DNA of 64,000 nt from Mauremys mutica (lineage: Eukaryota > Chordata > Testudines > Geoemydidae): assembly GCF_020497125.1 (NCBI RefSeq), contig NC_059087.1, positions 14,355,925 through 14,419,924 of the forward strand. Direction: 5' to 3'. A model generated the notes under the pieces. It ran no database searches, was not told where the DNA came from, and was given only the letters and a program-made list of their open reading frames with translations. This document shows positions 33,694-44,480 of the stretch, piece by piece. The translations under genes were made by a program, and so were the position numbers. Position 1 is the stretch's first letter, and each line of letters starts with the position of its first letter.

Positions 33694-35210
33694 AATATAT
33701 AAAATCCTGGCCTTCCCTAGTGTTTCATTTTTAAATATACGCAAATCCCCTTTGACTGATGTAGGTACATACCTAACATTAAGCTGTATTCTGGTAACAT
33801 TAACAATATGCTATCACGGTGGTACCCTAAGAACTACAAATGCCAATTCCATTTCTGCAGAGGGACATTCTCAAGCATTCTCTGCAAGAGCTAATGAGAT
33901 TTCCAGGCTTCCTTCTAGGGCAAATTTCAGAGGACTGTGTCCTGGCCAGACATCTGGCAGTTTTGCATCATTGGCATCAGGCACTTTGCATCCTCCAGTT
34001 CCCATTCTGACTCAGCTGACTGGGCACAAAGTGTACAATGGGAAATTCAGAAGCAGCCTGCTGCATTTTAACTATATTATCAACTGTTCAACTTGCTCAG
34101 CGCTGCCCATCTGACATGACTACTGATTCATTTTGTAAGCCTGACTCTTAAAAGCAGATGCACAACTCAAAACCTGCTGAACCAATGCATATGGAGATTT
34201 GCCATGTGATTTGTAGTTGATCCAATATGATCAAGTCTTCTGCTCCTGCCTCCAAAGTTTACTGAGTGTTAGGGTAAAAGGAATGTCTTGCCGGGGGTTC
34301 AGAGTTGCTCTTCACCCTGACATAAACAGGACGAATGAGTAGAAGGACGCATGCTCTGAAGCACTATATAACATTGTGAGAAGCAGGCGACGCCAGACAG
34401 TATTTGGCTTTGAAAGAAGATGAGTGCAGCCGCATGGATGACTCATTCACAGAGCTGCAGCCCAGTGTGTTCCTTTATTTTTCATTAATAAGCTTGAAGT
34501 GCCCACTCCTTCCTGTGGCCATCTGTGTACAGCAGACACTTGTTGGAGACAAGCATGCCTGCCCACCAATAGGGTTACTTTCCCCTGATTCATTCTGCAT
34601 CAGAATTGGGCAAATATCTAAAAGCTGCTGCAATATTCTAACCATTACATTATCTTGCCTTCTAAATAAATGACTTGAACTTTAGAGCCAGCATCCAGTT
34701 ATGCAGCTGGAATATTGCGCACACACCTTAATTACTGCAGGTGCAATCTTGCAAGCATAATTAATCATTAGTGCAAATAGCAAGATGTTCAACTAACTGC
34801 TCTCCTTTTGTACCCAGAATACATCTGGAAAAATCCTATATACATTAGCAGGGAATCATATTACTGCAATAGATTTTCCACAGGTTGATTAAAAAATTCT
34901 ATTCTAAAGCTATTATTGAATTCTACAGACTTTGGAGAAATTTCTCCAATAGTTTCATCCCAATTCAGTTCTATACAACTACTCCATGAGGACAGATTGT
35001 GTCGGCAGGTGTTTGCAGGCATAAAAATTGTAGGTCCCAAAAGGGAGGCTTCTTTTAAAAAACAGGCCCCAAAAGTCAGCCATGAGTCAACCCAAAAGTT
35101 ACCATCGGTCCTGGCGAGTATGTTTCTTTAACCTACCTACAGACTCTAGCACTGTCCAACATTGGTGGAGAATAACCAGAAACAAGTCAAAAGAAGTATC
35201 TGTCTCAGAG
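33694..35210. other. No gene seen; unassigned sequence
   Basis: A/T-rich, without recognised repeats. Possibly single-copy intronic or intergenic DNA. Confidence 0.45.
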
Positions 35211-35470
35211 CAGAGAGGAAGGATGGTCTTGTGGTTAAGATGGTAAATTCAGACTCACAAGATCGGAGTTCATTTCTCAGCTCTGTCACAGACTTCCTCT
35301 GTGACCCTGGGCAAGTCGCTTAGTCTCTGTCATTCCGTTTCCCATTTGTAAACCAGAACCGATAACTTCCTTTCTCCCCGCTATATCTATCTTGTCTATT
35401 TAGACTAAACCTTTTGGGACAGGAATTATATTACTATGCATCTGTATAGTGTCTACAGACTAAGTGCTGT
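35211..35470 (+). repeat. CORE-type SINE, near full length
   Basis: The most complete SINE of its family here. The tRNA-like head has an A-box-like 'gtggttaagatgg' and a B-box-like 'ggagttcatttct'. Then come the body ('ctctgtgaccctgggcaagt', 'cattccgtttcccatttgta') and an L2-like tail ('cttttgggacaggaatta'). It is about 260 bp. As a Pol III-derived SINE it is not a tRNA gene: the acceptor stem does not pair. Confidence 0.75.
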
Positions 35471-36116
35471 TGTGATATTCAGAAGAACAAAATGAATGAG
35501 CAGGCTCATAAGACAAAATAATATCGGTCAGGTCCGTTAGAGCTATTGCTCTAAAATTCATGTACGTTGAAAGAATAGGTTTAAAATTAATGAAGAACTT
35601 TGCACTAGCAAATCTTTATCCTTGCTAAAGATTTTAAACTCAGAGTGATACGTTTTGGCCTTGATGCATCTGTTAGGATACATGCTGAGTTGCAGCCTTG
35701 ATAACGTAATGTGCAGAGTCTCCAGAAAATAATCCAACCTAGATAAGAATAAGAGCATTTGTCACTAGCTGGAAGTCATTCATACTGAGCGAATGGTCAT
35801 AACCTGGCACGGCTTCCCAGATAGTGAAATGAGGTCTTAATGAATTTAAGATGTAAGTCAACTGATAAACCCATGGATAACAAACCCCAGACTCTAAATA
35901 CATAGTAATGAAGTGAAAACAGCCCTTGCTAAATGAAACTGCCAATGCTAAGCATATCATAGCAACCCGCATACAATGTCCAATGTTATCCAGACTTCAG
36001 TAAAATGAAACATCCATTAAGCACTGTCCTGCCAACACTTCATGCACAGAACTTCCGCTGATTTCAACGGGAGTCCCACATATGCAGCGCTGCCAGGGTA
36101 TGTTTGCTATCACAGG
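35471..36116. other. No gene seen; unassigned sequence
   Basis: No recognised repeat except a short hairpin core ('ctgatttcaacgggagtccc') near 36058. Confidence 0.45.
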
Positions 36117-36421
36117 TTCATAGAATTCAAGGCCAGATGAGGCCATTACATCATTTATCCGTCCCCCCCGGTATAACCCACAACATTTTCACCCACTTAC
36201 CCCCACACTGTGCCCAATAACTTGCATTTGACTAAAGCACAGCTTACAGAGAAGCGTGAAGTCTTGAGTCAAAGACTTCAGCAGAAGCCACCACTTCCTC
36301 GGTAGTTTGTTCCCATGAGTAATCATCCTCTTTGGTAAAAAACTGTTCCTTATTTCAGGCTTGAATGTATCTGGCTTTAACATAGCAGAGGAAGGCATAA
36401 CAAGAACCAGTGGCAGGAAGC
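36117..36421 (-). mobile_element. CR1 LINE 3' region with 5' inversion
   Basis: From the tail 'ttcatagaattcaaggccag' the minus-strand CR1 runs to about 36380 and includes the ORF2 C-terminus (on the minus strand FKPEIRNSFLP and GNKLPRKWW match the end of CR1 ORF2). The next 41 bases (36381-36421, 'ggcataacaagaaccagtgg') are the CR1 segment that should follow, but in the opposite orientation. This is the pattern left by twin priming. Confidence 0.8.
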
Positions 36422-37283
36422 TAACAAGACTCTTAGTATGTGTTTTTTTCCCCCAGGAAGGTACGTATAAGATGTAAGAAGGTAAGCACCTAAGATGTAA
36501 GTTACTTATACAGCCACACACCCCTAGAAAAAATGACTTCAAAGTAGGAAGCTTATTGGGACATTTATATGGAACAAATTAGAGATCCCTGACTGCCATC
36601 TACATAGCATTAGCTTCCTTGTAATGAGAGCCAATAGACAGAATACAAAGCCTAAGATAGATATCTCCCTTAGGCGCCCACTGTAAAATGAAACTGATCC
36701 AGGGACAAACAAATGCCCACTGAAGGGCCTATTAATGGGTGTGGGATTGGTGCCTTAAACTCTGGTTCAGCAAAACTTTTAAGGCAGAACTTAATGGTAA
36801 GTACGTGGATAAATCCCATTAAAGTCAATGGGACTTGTGCAGCAAGATACTTCTCAGCCCGGGGAAGGGTATCAGAACCTGGCCTTGATTGTCTACGTGT
36901 AATAATATTCTAGAAAAATTACATATATAAAAATATCACACATTTGTTCCCTTGCCATACCCATATCAAAATCATTAGTCACATGGTTCGGGTCAAAGGT
37001 CACTGCAAAATCTATGGAAGATACTTTGCACATGACTTAACTACTAGCAGGGAACTAGAATGGCCAGACTGCACACAGTCGATGCCACTTAAAAGTATTA
37101 ATGATAATCCCTGTAAGGAATCCACAGACTCCAAGGGAAACTGTCTTGATTGCCTGGTAATTCCTGCAAAACGCAAACACACACGCAAATCCCAGCAGGT
37201 AGGAACGTGTTACGGTGACATACAAAAAACCTCAGTTGTCCAGAGTCTCATATAGTACAACTCCATCAACAAATATTCCAAAA
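36422..37283. other. No gene seen; one hairpin MITE
   Basis: A hairpin at 36768-36874 is listed separately. The 103-codon frame at 36944-37255 has no recognisable domain. Confidence 0.45.
36768..36874. repeat. Palindromic hairpin MITE (cagcaaagcacttaag type)
   Basis: 'tggttcagcaaaacttttaa' faces 'gacttgtgcagcaagatact' around the centre 'cccattaaagtcaatggg'. Diverged copy. Confidence 0.5.
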
Positions 37284-37607
37284 AGAGCTGGTCAGAAATT
37301 TCCCAATGAAACATTTTCCTTTGGAAAAGACAGATGGATCACCAACAAAACATTCAGTGGGAATGGGTCAATATCAGCTGATCTTTAGACAGAAATGGGA
37401 ACCTGCCTAGTCATCTGCCAGTTCACCGGCCTGCTTGATTCACTTGACTCCCAGACTCCAGGCTTTCGGTATTTCCAAAACAAAATATTGTAGAATTTCA
37501 CTTCCGTGACGGTTTTCAATGTTTTGAAAAACCCCAATCCCCTCCCCACCCCCAAAAAACGCTTTTTTTTTTTGGTGGAAGTGAAAGGCAGCTTCCCAGC
37601 CAGTTCT
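37284..37607. mobile_element. MITE of the AGAGCTGGTCAGAAATTT family
   Basis: The left end AGAGCTGGTCAGAAATTTCCC-like and the right end CTTCCCAGCCAGTTCT are inverted repeats. The interior carries 'gaatttcacttccgtgacgg' and A/T-rich runs. 324 bp, same family as 981-1228. Confidence 0.65.
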
Positions 37608-37884
37608 AATTACCACTGTGGTCCAACATACTCAGAGGCAGAATGCCTGGGTAATAGGCCAAAAAGTTATTAGAGAGTAGACAGGCAAGACGATCAGCTG
37701 AACGATGTGCTTTAGTCTTTTGCACGTCCATTCTGTCCTGTGCTTGTAGAACAGCACTTTGGCCTACGATCCAGGCAGCCTCCAAGACCACCGCTGCTAG
37801 ACATGGATGCTACGCGTAAGTTGTAGATCCCTGTTGGTTTGCAAAGTAGCATGCTTTGAAATGGTCACTGGTCCCTTACACAAG

Positions 37885-38187
37885 CACTGTTGCCAACTCT
37901 CGAGATTTTCTCATGTGGCTTGTAATATTGAGAGTTCTTAAAATCCCAGATCCTGGAGACAAGTAATGATGCAGGAATCTCAGCTTTCATTTTATAATAA
38001 GAGTTCCATTCTAGCCATCACTTTTGTAAGAAAAAAAAAAGCCTGAAAACATGACCCCAGTGGATCCTGGCTCAAAACCAGACGCCAAATAAAACTCAGA
38101 AAAAGGTTTTTAACTCAATCTCATGATTTTGGGGATGAGGCCTAATTCATGATTTTTTTTTTTAAACACGTGGGGTTGGCAATGCTG
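37885..38187. mobile_element. MITE with CACTGTTGCCAAC termini
   Basis: The left end CACTGTTGCCAAC and the right end GTTGGCAATGCTG are inverted repeats. Inside are 'aatctcagctttcattttat' and 'tctcatgattttggggatga'. About 303 bp, non-coding, low-complexity A and T runs near both ends. Confidence 0.7.
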
Positions 38188-38449
38188 AACCAGGGAAAAC
38201 TGCAGGCCATTTACACCACAGGCCAGCATGCCTTCAGAAACCTAAGCAACATGCATATTTGCAGGCTTCCATTACTATCCCACATATTAACACCACTTCA
38301 TTATGTCAATTCAGAAAAATTCCAGCCAGGAGGAGGACAGAAGCAAGTTCTTTCTTTGGCTCGGATTCAGCAAGACTATTAAGCACGTGCCTCATTTAGC
38401 TATGGTACCTACATGACCCCTGTTACTGTACTATATGAGCACCTCACAC
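38188..38449. other. No gene seen; half hairpin
   Basis: 'ggattcagcaagactattaa' near 38363 is half of a hairpin MITE. Otherwise unassigned. Confidence 0.4.
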
Positions 38450-38620
38450 TAATGTATTTATCCTCAACACCTTTGGGAGGTCAGGCAGCGCTATTATCCC
38501 ATTTTACCTATGGGACCTGAGTTATTGAGAGCCTAAGTGATGTGCCAAACTAGAAGCCCCTCGTGGAACCCAGGTCTGATGAGCGGCAGATTAGCATCCT
38601 TCCCACAGAATCATCCTTCC
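38450..38620 (-). repeat. CORE-type SINE, minus strand, fragment
   Basis: The plus strand shows 'gctattatcccattttacct', 'agcctaagtgatgtgcc' and 'gtggaacccaggtctgatga', the reversed SINE body. The tail is degenerate. Confidence 0.6.
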
Positions 38621-38874
38621 TCCCCTTTTAGTCCATCCTTATTCACCACAACACTTAAGCACATGCTAAGTGCTTTCCTGAATCAGAGCTTAGGTCAGTA
38701 TTACTCCACCTTTACACAGTATTTGCCCTCCACACGGAATTCTTCAGCATACAGATCTTCCCCACCCCAACTAACCAGCACAGCAAAAAGATGACAAAGG
38801 TGCCTAGTAGAAGTTTCTCTGTAGAAACAGTGCGACAGTAAAAGTTGCAGTGAAGCCGTGTTTGATATTTTCAG

Positions 38875-39146
38875 CAGGGGCGGCTCCAAGCCCCAGCATG
38901 CCAACTGCGTGCTTGGGGCGGCATGCCACGGGGGGAGCTTTGCTGGTCGCCGGGAGGGTGGCAGGCAGCTCTGGTGGACCTCCCGCAGACGTGCCTGTGG
39001 AGGGTCCGCTGGTCCCGCGGCTTCGGTGGAGCATCCGCAGGCACGTCTGCGGGAGGTCCACTGGAGCCGCGGGACTGGCTGCCAGCAGAGCACCCCCGCA
39101 GCATGCCGCCGTGCTTGGGGCGGCGAAATGGCTGGAGCTGCCCCTG
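38875..39146. mobile_element. Non-autonomous hAT element (CAGGGGCGGCTC family), copy 3
   Basis: Starts CAGGGGCGGCTCCAAGC and ends GGAGCTGCCCCTG. ATTTTCAG at 38867-38874 and 39147-39154 is a perfect 8-bp duplication. 272 bp, palindromic and CpG-rich like copy 2. Overlapping frames of up to 179 codons cross it on both strands and are not genes. Confidence 0.93.
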
Positions 39147-39154
39147 ATTTTCAG

Positions 39155-40159
39155 GCTTTGATTGACCAAAATGCGTATCTTGTTCTGTAACATGCAGTAA
39201 TATGCAATAATGCATGTCCTGTTGGACTTTATTACCTCATTATTGTGACAAAGAAAAGTGGTTACTCGTGATTTTTCAAGGAAAACAGGACCTGTACTCT
39301 GTGTATAGTTAGCAGTAGCAATAACATTCATGCTTAACCACAAGCTAAGGCATTAAGGGGGAGACCAGTCTCATTTGTAAACTGAGGGAAACTCTGGGAA
39401 AAGAAGGATTTGCTCTATGCAGTGAACCCCAACTGCAATTCTGCCTCATGAAAAAATACTTATTTAAATAGACAAACCCATTACTTTTTGTTGTCCTCTG
39501 AACACACAGGAACCATTTTTGTTCACTGTTATGTCGGCATCAGGAACAAGTCCACCGAAGTCAGTTTATACTAATATAAAACCTGAGAGACAGTCACAGC
39601 TTCTTCTATATTCTCATTGCAACAAGGTGAAGGATGAAATATTCTACAACAAACAAAAAGACTAACTTGTAGCAAGCACAAAGTTAGCTGCCGACAATGA
39701 GTTGGCAGATGGTTAAATCTGACATCCATAGACATATCAAAGCCTTGACAAGGAAATCTAATTATAGCGTGATTAATACCAATCATTCATTCTTTTCCAG
39801 TCCCCACACACATCCTTCCAAGAATGGCATCTTTCCACACTGGCATTCGCACGCTAGTTAACACGGTGTGGCTAGCCGACAGGCGTGAAAATGAAAGAAT
39901 GCACGTGGGATGCCAGACTGAAATCCAGGACCTCAGAGGGCAATTATCAATCTGTGTGTCTGTGCCACTGTGGCTGCCTGGATCAGATCTCACCAGCCAC
40001 ATTTCCTTCTTCAAATCTGCAATAGTCTTGTGAAATAGAAAAAGAAATACTCACTTAAAATGAATGGTGTTTCTTGCTGGCTGATTTGTCTTTTTAAAGA
40101 AAGATATTATTTCCCGTGCTAGACCCAGAAGTTTGGTTTTCTGGCATTCTACCTGAAAC
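39155..40159. other. No gene seen; unassigned sequence
   Basis: No recognised repeat or coding region. Confidence 0.45.
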
Positions 40160-40235
40160 CGTCTTTTTGTTCGGTGGTTGTACAGCACCTAACACAATCA
40201 GGTCCCAGTCCATGACTGAGGCTCTAACCTCCTGC
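40160..40235 (+). repeat. SINE L2-like tail fragment
   Basis: 'ggttgtacagcacctaacac' and 'cagtccatgactgaggctct' are the L2-like tail of the CORE-type SINE. No body is visible upstream. Confidence 0.5.
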
Positions 40236-40534
40236 TGCAATATAGAAAAAACATTCTTCCACACCTGTATCAAGTATATATCTTCTCTCCATCAGAGTTA
40301 ACACTGGAGGAATACTGAATTAGTCTGTAATGACAAGTTACTCTTGGTGTAACTCAGTTAACTTGAACTGAAATCTCTGGATTTACACCAGGGGCTCACA
40401 TGGCACATTGGGCCTGATTCTCTTCTCAGTTAGGGCCAGATTCTACCATTTTATTCATCTACAGTAGCTCCGCTCCACAAGTGGTTCCATTGAAGACAAT
40501 GAAGCAGACTCTGCCACCCTTACTCATACTGAGT
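40236..40534. repeat. Cluster of hairpin MITE halves
   Basis: 'atttacaccaggggctcaca', 'gggcctgattctcttctcag' and 'gttccattgaagacaatgaa' are arms and centres of the palindromic MITE families, apparently two or more overlapping copies. Boundaries cannot be set by eye. Confidence 0.4.
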
Positions 40535-40967
40535 AATAGAATCACAGAAGTGTAGGACTGGAAGGGACCTCAGTAGGTCCTCTAGTTCTGTCCCCTGCAC
40601 TCAAGGCAGGACTAAGTAATAACTAGACCATTCCTAACAGGTGTTTGTCTAACTTGTTCTTAGAAACCTCCAATGACAGAGATTCCACAACCTCACAGAG
40701 CTTAACTCCTTGACAGTTTGGACATTTTTCCTAATGTCCAACCTACACCTCCCTTGCTGCAATTTAAGCCTGTTGCTTTTTATCCGATCCTTAGAGGTTA
40801 ACAAAAACAAATGTTCACCCTCCTCATTGTAACAGCCTTTTATGTACTTGAAAACTGTTATGTCCCCTCTCAGTCTTCTCTTCTCCAGACTGAACAAACC
40901 CAATTTTTTCAATCTTTCCTCACGGGTCATGCTTTCTAGATCCAGAGAAGAGCAACAAACATTTAAA
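40535..40967 (-). mobile_element. CR1 LINE 3' end with ORF2 C-terminus and 5' inversion
   Basis: From the tail 'atagaatcacagaagtgtag' the minus-strand copy runs to about 40942. Its open frame (down to the stop at 40649) contains MTREERLKKLGLFSLEKRRLR-like and LKLQQGRCRLDIRKN text, the conserved C-terminal end of CR1 ORF2. Beyond 40942 'agagaagagcaacaaacatt' is CR1 sequence in the opposite orientation, an inverted 5' piece of about 25 bp. The copy is fragmentary and inactive. Confidence 0.85.
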
Positions 40968-42468
40968 CTAAATACTTTCCTTTGCAAGCAGTTCTACTGA
41001 TTTGATAGGCACTACGTGATGATATTTGGCCTGATGAGATTACATGAGGAAAGGTAGAAGGATCTGGTTCTTGCTTCTTGACTTTTACATAGCCATGATC
41101 GTGTTCACTCAGGCCTTTTTTCCCCCATAAGGCCCTGGTTCAGCAAAATGCTTAAACATGTACTGAAATACTTTGCTGAACAGGGATGGTTTAGTCCCTA
41201 AATGCTTAAAGCGAAGCATGTGCTTAAGTGCTTTGCTGAATCAGTGCCTAAGACAGCAAAAGAACAAAAAATGTGCCAGCCATTGGGAAGGGAGGGGGAA
41301 TAGTTTACATTTGTTTGCAGTGCCTTTTTAAAAAAAAATCTTAAGATTTTAAACACTCTGACCTCTCATAGGAATGCAGCTCATTTTCTCTGTCTTTTTT
41401 TCTGAATGAGATTGAGTGCATGTATTTTTAAACCATGTAATATATTCTTGACATGAAACATTTAATGCCTGTTTCACAAATGTGTAATAAAATTCAGCCC
41501 TGTAGCTCTTTTACTGTCAAGCTAAATAGGATGCATTCAAAACTAATGTGGAGCTTTATAATTTCCTTACCTGGATGTTCCTGGCTTTGAAGAGTGATTC
41601 TCTTCCCTACAGACCAAGATGGATTTAGGGGACTAGCAGGAGAACAATATTACAGTTTTGGATTTGTTCTTCCAGCCTAGAGTTTTGGAAAACAGTGTTA
41701 TGCCCTATTGCATAGGAGAAAACAAATCCTCTCTCATAAGATTTGATTTCAAAATGCATCGTAACTATTCAGGATACAAGAAAAGGAGACCCGGTAGTTT
41801 GCAGATGAAAGAAAGAAAAGGGACTGGGTATGATGCAACAAGGACAGAGATTACTGAGAGAAGTTGTTTTTAACCTAGAAGTCATCTGATGCTGGGACAG
41901 CCCATTACCAGTGTGAAGGTATAAACAAGATATAGTATTGCTTCCATGGTGCCCATCCACTCACCCTGTTAGCAGATGCTGATGCAGCAGGAGAGGGTTA
42001 AGCAGTTTCTGCTGACTCATGAAGGCAGGTGACTTGTTACTTCTTAATAAATATATGGGGAATGGGAGTGGCTGTTTGGAGAAGATCCAGGGTGTAGGCT
42101 AAGCAGTTTTTGAGGTGCTTCAAGCCGGTCCTTAATGTCAAAGAGAAAACACTCTGTTGAAAAATACAAGGATACATTTTTTGGATCTCTGATGGCCTAG
42201 TGTCCAACCTTAAACTTGTTACCACTTCTTCTTTGAAAACCAATACAGAACTGTTAAAAATGCATCAACTTTTTGCATTACCTTTTGACAGTCTGCAGGT
42301 TAGCAAAGTGACAGTTACGCTAGGGGTAGCATAAACAGGCACTCTTTCTCCTACACCTCCTGACTTATCACCATGGTAGAGTAGAAGAACAATATTTGAA
42401 GTATTGCATAAAAGTTCTCTCTTTTTTGGAATGGTATACAATGTGTATCACAGCTCCAACACTCTAGC
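40968..42468. other. No gene seen; one hairpin MITE
   Basis: Apart from the hairpin at 41131-41249, unassigned A/T-rich sequence. Confidence 0.45.
41131..41249. repeat. Palindromic hairpin MITE, best copy of the cagcaaagcacttaag type
   Basis: The left arm 'ggccctggttcagcaaaatg' and the right arm 'tgctttgctgaatcagtgcc' pair over about 30 bp. Inner arms 'cttaaacatgtactg' and 'aagcatgtgcttaag' extend the stem. Copies at 4826, 12798, 36768 and 43399 can be aligned to it. Confidence 0.7.
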
Positions 42469-42697
42469 CAAGTGGTGGGCAACCCGTGGCCTGTCAGGGT
42501 AATCCACTGGCGGGCCGTGAGACATGGCCACCCTCAGCTCCCAGTGGCTGTGGTTCATGATTCCCAACCAATGGGAGCTGCGGGAAGCAGTGGTCAGCAC
42601 GTCCCTGAGGCCCACACCGCTTCCAGCAGCTCCCATTGGCAGGTAACGGCGAACTGTGACCAATGGGAGTTGCGGGCAGTCATGCCTGTGGACAGTC

Positions 42698-43124
42698 TGT
42701 GACGGAGCAGGGAGCGGGGTGGATTTGACCTGGGAATGTAGCCGGGGAGTTACATTGGGGATGAGAAGGAAGCTACCTGAGCTGTAACCTGAGCCAGGAT
42801 GGGGGTTGGGAGAAGTGACACCTTCTGCCCGGGAGACTGAACAAAGGAGAGGAGGAGCAGAGGGGAGGGAGGAGAAAGCTGCTGGAGGAATTTTTAGTTT
42901 CAGTTTGGGCTGGGTGGTGCAACGCAGGGAACCCCAAGCTGGGGTCTAAGCTCCCTGAACTCCCCAGAAGGACTTGATTGAGGGGTTCTGGTTGTACCTA
43001 CACGCTCTGCTTGGGACGGTGTTCCTGTCGTCTAATAAAGCTTCTGTTTTACTGGCTGGCTGAGAGTCATGGTGAATCTCAGGAAGAGGGGTGCAGGGCC
43101 CTGACTCCTCCACACTCTGTGACA
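42698..43124 (+). mobile_element. Solo LTR, TGTGACGGAGCAGGGAG family, copy 1
   Basis: Starts TGTGACGGAG and ends CTCTGTGACA. The pentamer CAGTC at 42693-42697 and 43125-43129 is a perfect 5-bp duplication. 427 bp with a poly(A) signal AATAAA at 43034-43039. No internal retroviral or Gypsy sequence on either side, so recombination has left only the LTR. The parent family (Gypsy or endogenous retrovirus) cannot be told from the LTR alone. Confidence 0.88.
43034..43039 (+). promoter_or_regulatory. Poly(A) signal in solo LTR
   Basis: AATAAA about 85 bp before the 3' end of the LTR. The matching position is deleted in the second copy at 57668-58110. Confidence 0.6.
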
Positions 43125-43398
43125 CAGTCAACAGCCACAAAATGTCTCACGGCCCGCCAGTGGATTACCCTGACGGGCCGCATGCAGCCCGGAGGCTGCA
43201 GGATGCCCATCACTGCTCCAGCCCCTCCACAAATGCATGAAATTATCTCCCCAGGGTGGGGAGATGTCTATGCCTGCATTTATAGAAATATAAGAAAATT
43301 TACTCAAATTTGCAGTCTATCACTTGGGGGTTGGGTGGCAGGCCATGCAGGAGGGTGATCTATACATCTTTCATAGAGTTTGATTTTGCTGGATGCTG

Positions 43399-43495
43399 AA
43401 TGCTCTAGCCTCAATCCAGCAAAGCACTTAAGCACATGTTTAATTTAGGCAAGCAAGTAGTGCCACTGATATCAGCGTGACTACTCAACTGGGTA
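43399..43495. repeat. Hairpin MITE, partial
   Basis: 'caatccagcaaagcacttaa' is the left arm of the 41131 family; the remainder is degenerate ('gtgccactgatatcagcgtg'). Confidence 0.45.
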
Positions 43496-43530
43496 GTTAG
43501 TGTTTGGCACCTCATGTGATTGGATACAAC

Positions 43531-43749
43531 TTAAAAACATAAGAACGGCCATACTGAGTCGGACGAAAGGTCCATCTAGCTCAGTATCCTGTCTTCCGAC
43601 AGTGGCCAATGCCAGGTGCTCCAGCAGGAATGAACAGTCAAAACAGGTAATCATCAAGTGATCCATCCCCTGTTGCTCATTCTCAGCTTCTGGCAAACAG
43701 GCTAGGGACACCATCCCTGCCCATCCTGGCTAATAGCCACTGATGGACC
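43531..43749 (-). mobile_element. CR1 LINE 3' end, minus strand
   Basis: The plus strand reads 'aaacataagaacggccatac', 'aggtccatctagctcagtat', 'cagtggccaatgccaggtgc' and 'tggctaatagccactgatgg', a very common turtle CR1 3' UTR. 5'-truncated at about 219 bp. Confidence 0.85.
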
Positions 43750-43887
43750 GTTGTACCTCCAACTTCCCAGCCAGAATCCAAACAGGTCATGCACTACAAC
43801 CAGGACCTGCTTACACATTCTCTAAGCAGGTTGCATGTTGTTGCCATTTTCAACATTGTTTTGTCAAAAGAGCCTAGGAATACCAGG

Positions 43888-44476
43888 TGTGACAAAGTTC
43901 CTCCTCTACCTTGGTGGGTCCTGCGCTTATTGGCAGATTTGCTCACCTCAGTGATCTTCCCCTCTGGTGGAACCCACAGTCTGGGTCAACTCCTCCTGTG
44001 TCTGATCAGGAGCTGGGAGGTTTGGGGGGAACCCAGGCCCACCCTCTACTCTGGGTTCCAGCCCAGGGCCCTGTGGATCACAGCTGTCTATAGTGCCTCC
44101 TGTAACAGCTGCATGCCAGCTACAACTCCCTGGGCTACTTCCCCATGGCCTCCTCCCAACTCCTCAATCCTCCAGCAGCACACCCTCGCCCTCTCCTCTC
44201 AGCTCAGCTCCTTGCGCCTCTTGCTCCCAGCTCCTCACACGCACACCACAAACTGAAGAAAGGTCCTTTTTAAACCCAGGTGCTCTGATTAGCCTGCCTT
44301 GATTGGCTGCAGGTGTTCTAATCAGCCTGTCTGCCTTAACTGGTTCTAGCAGGTTCCTGATTACTCTAGTGCAGCCCCTGCTCTGGTCACTCAGGGAACA
44401 GAAAACTACTCATCCAGTGACCAGTATATTTGCCCTCTACCAGACTCCTGTACCCCACTGGTCTGGGTCTGGCACA
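43888..44476. mobile_element. Solo LTR, TGTGACAAAGTTCCTCC family
   Basis: Starts TGTGACAAAG and ends GGGTCTGGCACA. CAGG lies on each side (43884-43887 and 44477-44480), a possible 4-bp duplication. 589 bp. The 155-codon frame at 43789-44256 crosses its left boundary and is not a gene. No internal element sequence is present. Orientation cannot be decided from poly(A) or TATA signals by eye. Confidence 0.7.
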
Positions 44477-44480
44477 CAGG

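Larger units (their letters stand above)
42469..43215. mobile_element. Non-autonomous hAT element (GTGGTGGGCAACC family), split by an LTR
   Basis: The left end reads 'caagtggtgggcaacccgtg' and the right end 'gcaggatgcccatcactg'. The inner arms 'tcagggtaatccactggcgg' and 'ccgccagtggattaccctga' are perfect reverse complements. Without the LTR at 42698-43124 and one copy of its 5-bp duplication the element is about 315 bp. The right half of the same family occurs at 45535-45643. Confidence 0.85.

Noticed and set aside
33542..34114. 190-codon open frame, the longest in the window
   Set aside because: Its first part lies inside a palindromic non-autonomous hAT element with a target duplication, and the rest has no domain. 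GC-rich palindromes produce such frames by chance.
35211..35275. A tRNA gene
   Set aside because: A- and B-box-like text is present, but the acceptor stem does not pair and the SINE body follows directly.
38804..39343. 179-codon open frame on the minus strand
   Set aside because: It crosses the whole hAT element at 38875-39146 and its flanks. Competing frames exist on the other strand.
43789..44256. 155-codon open frame
   Set aside because: It runs from unique DNA into a solo LTR and has no protein-like features.
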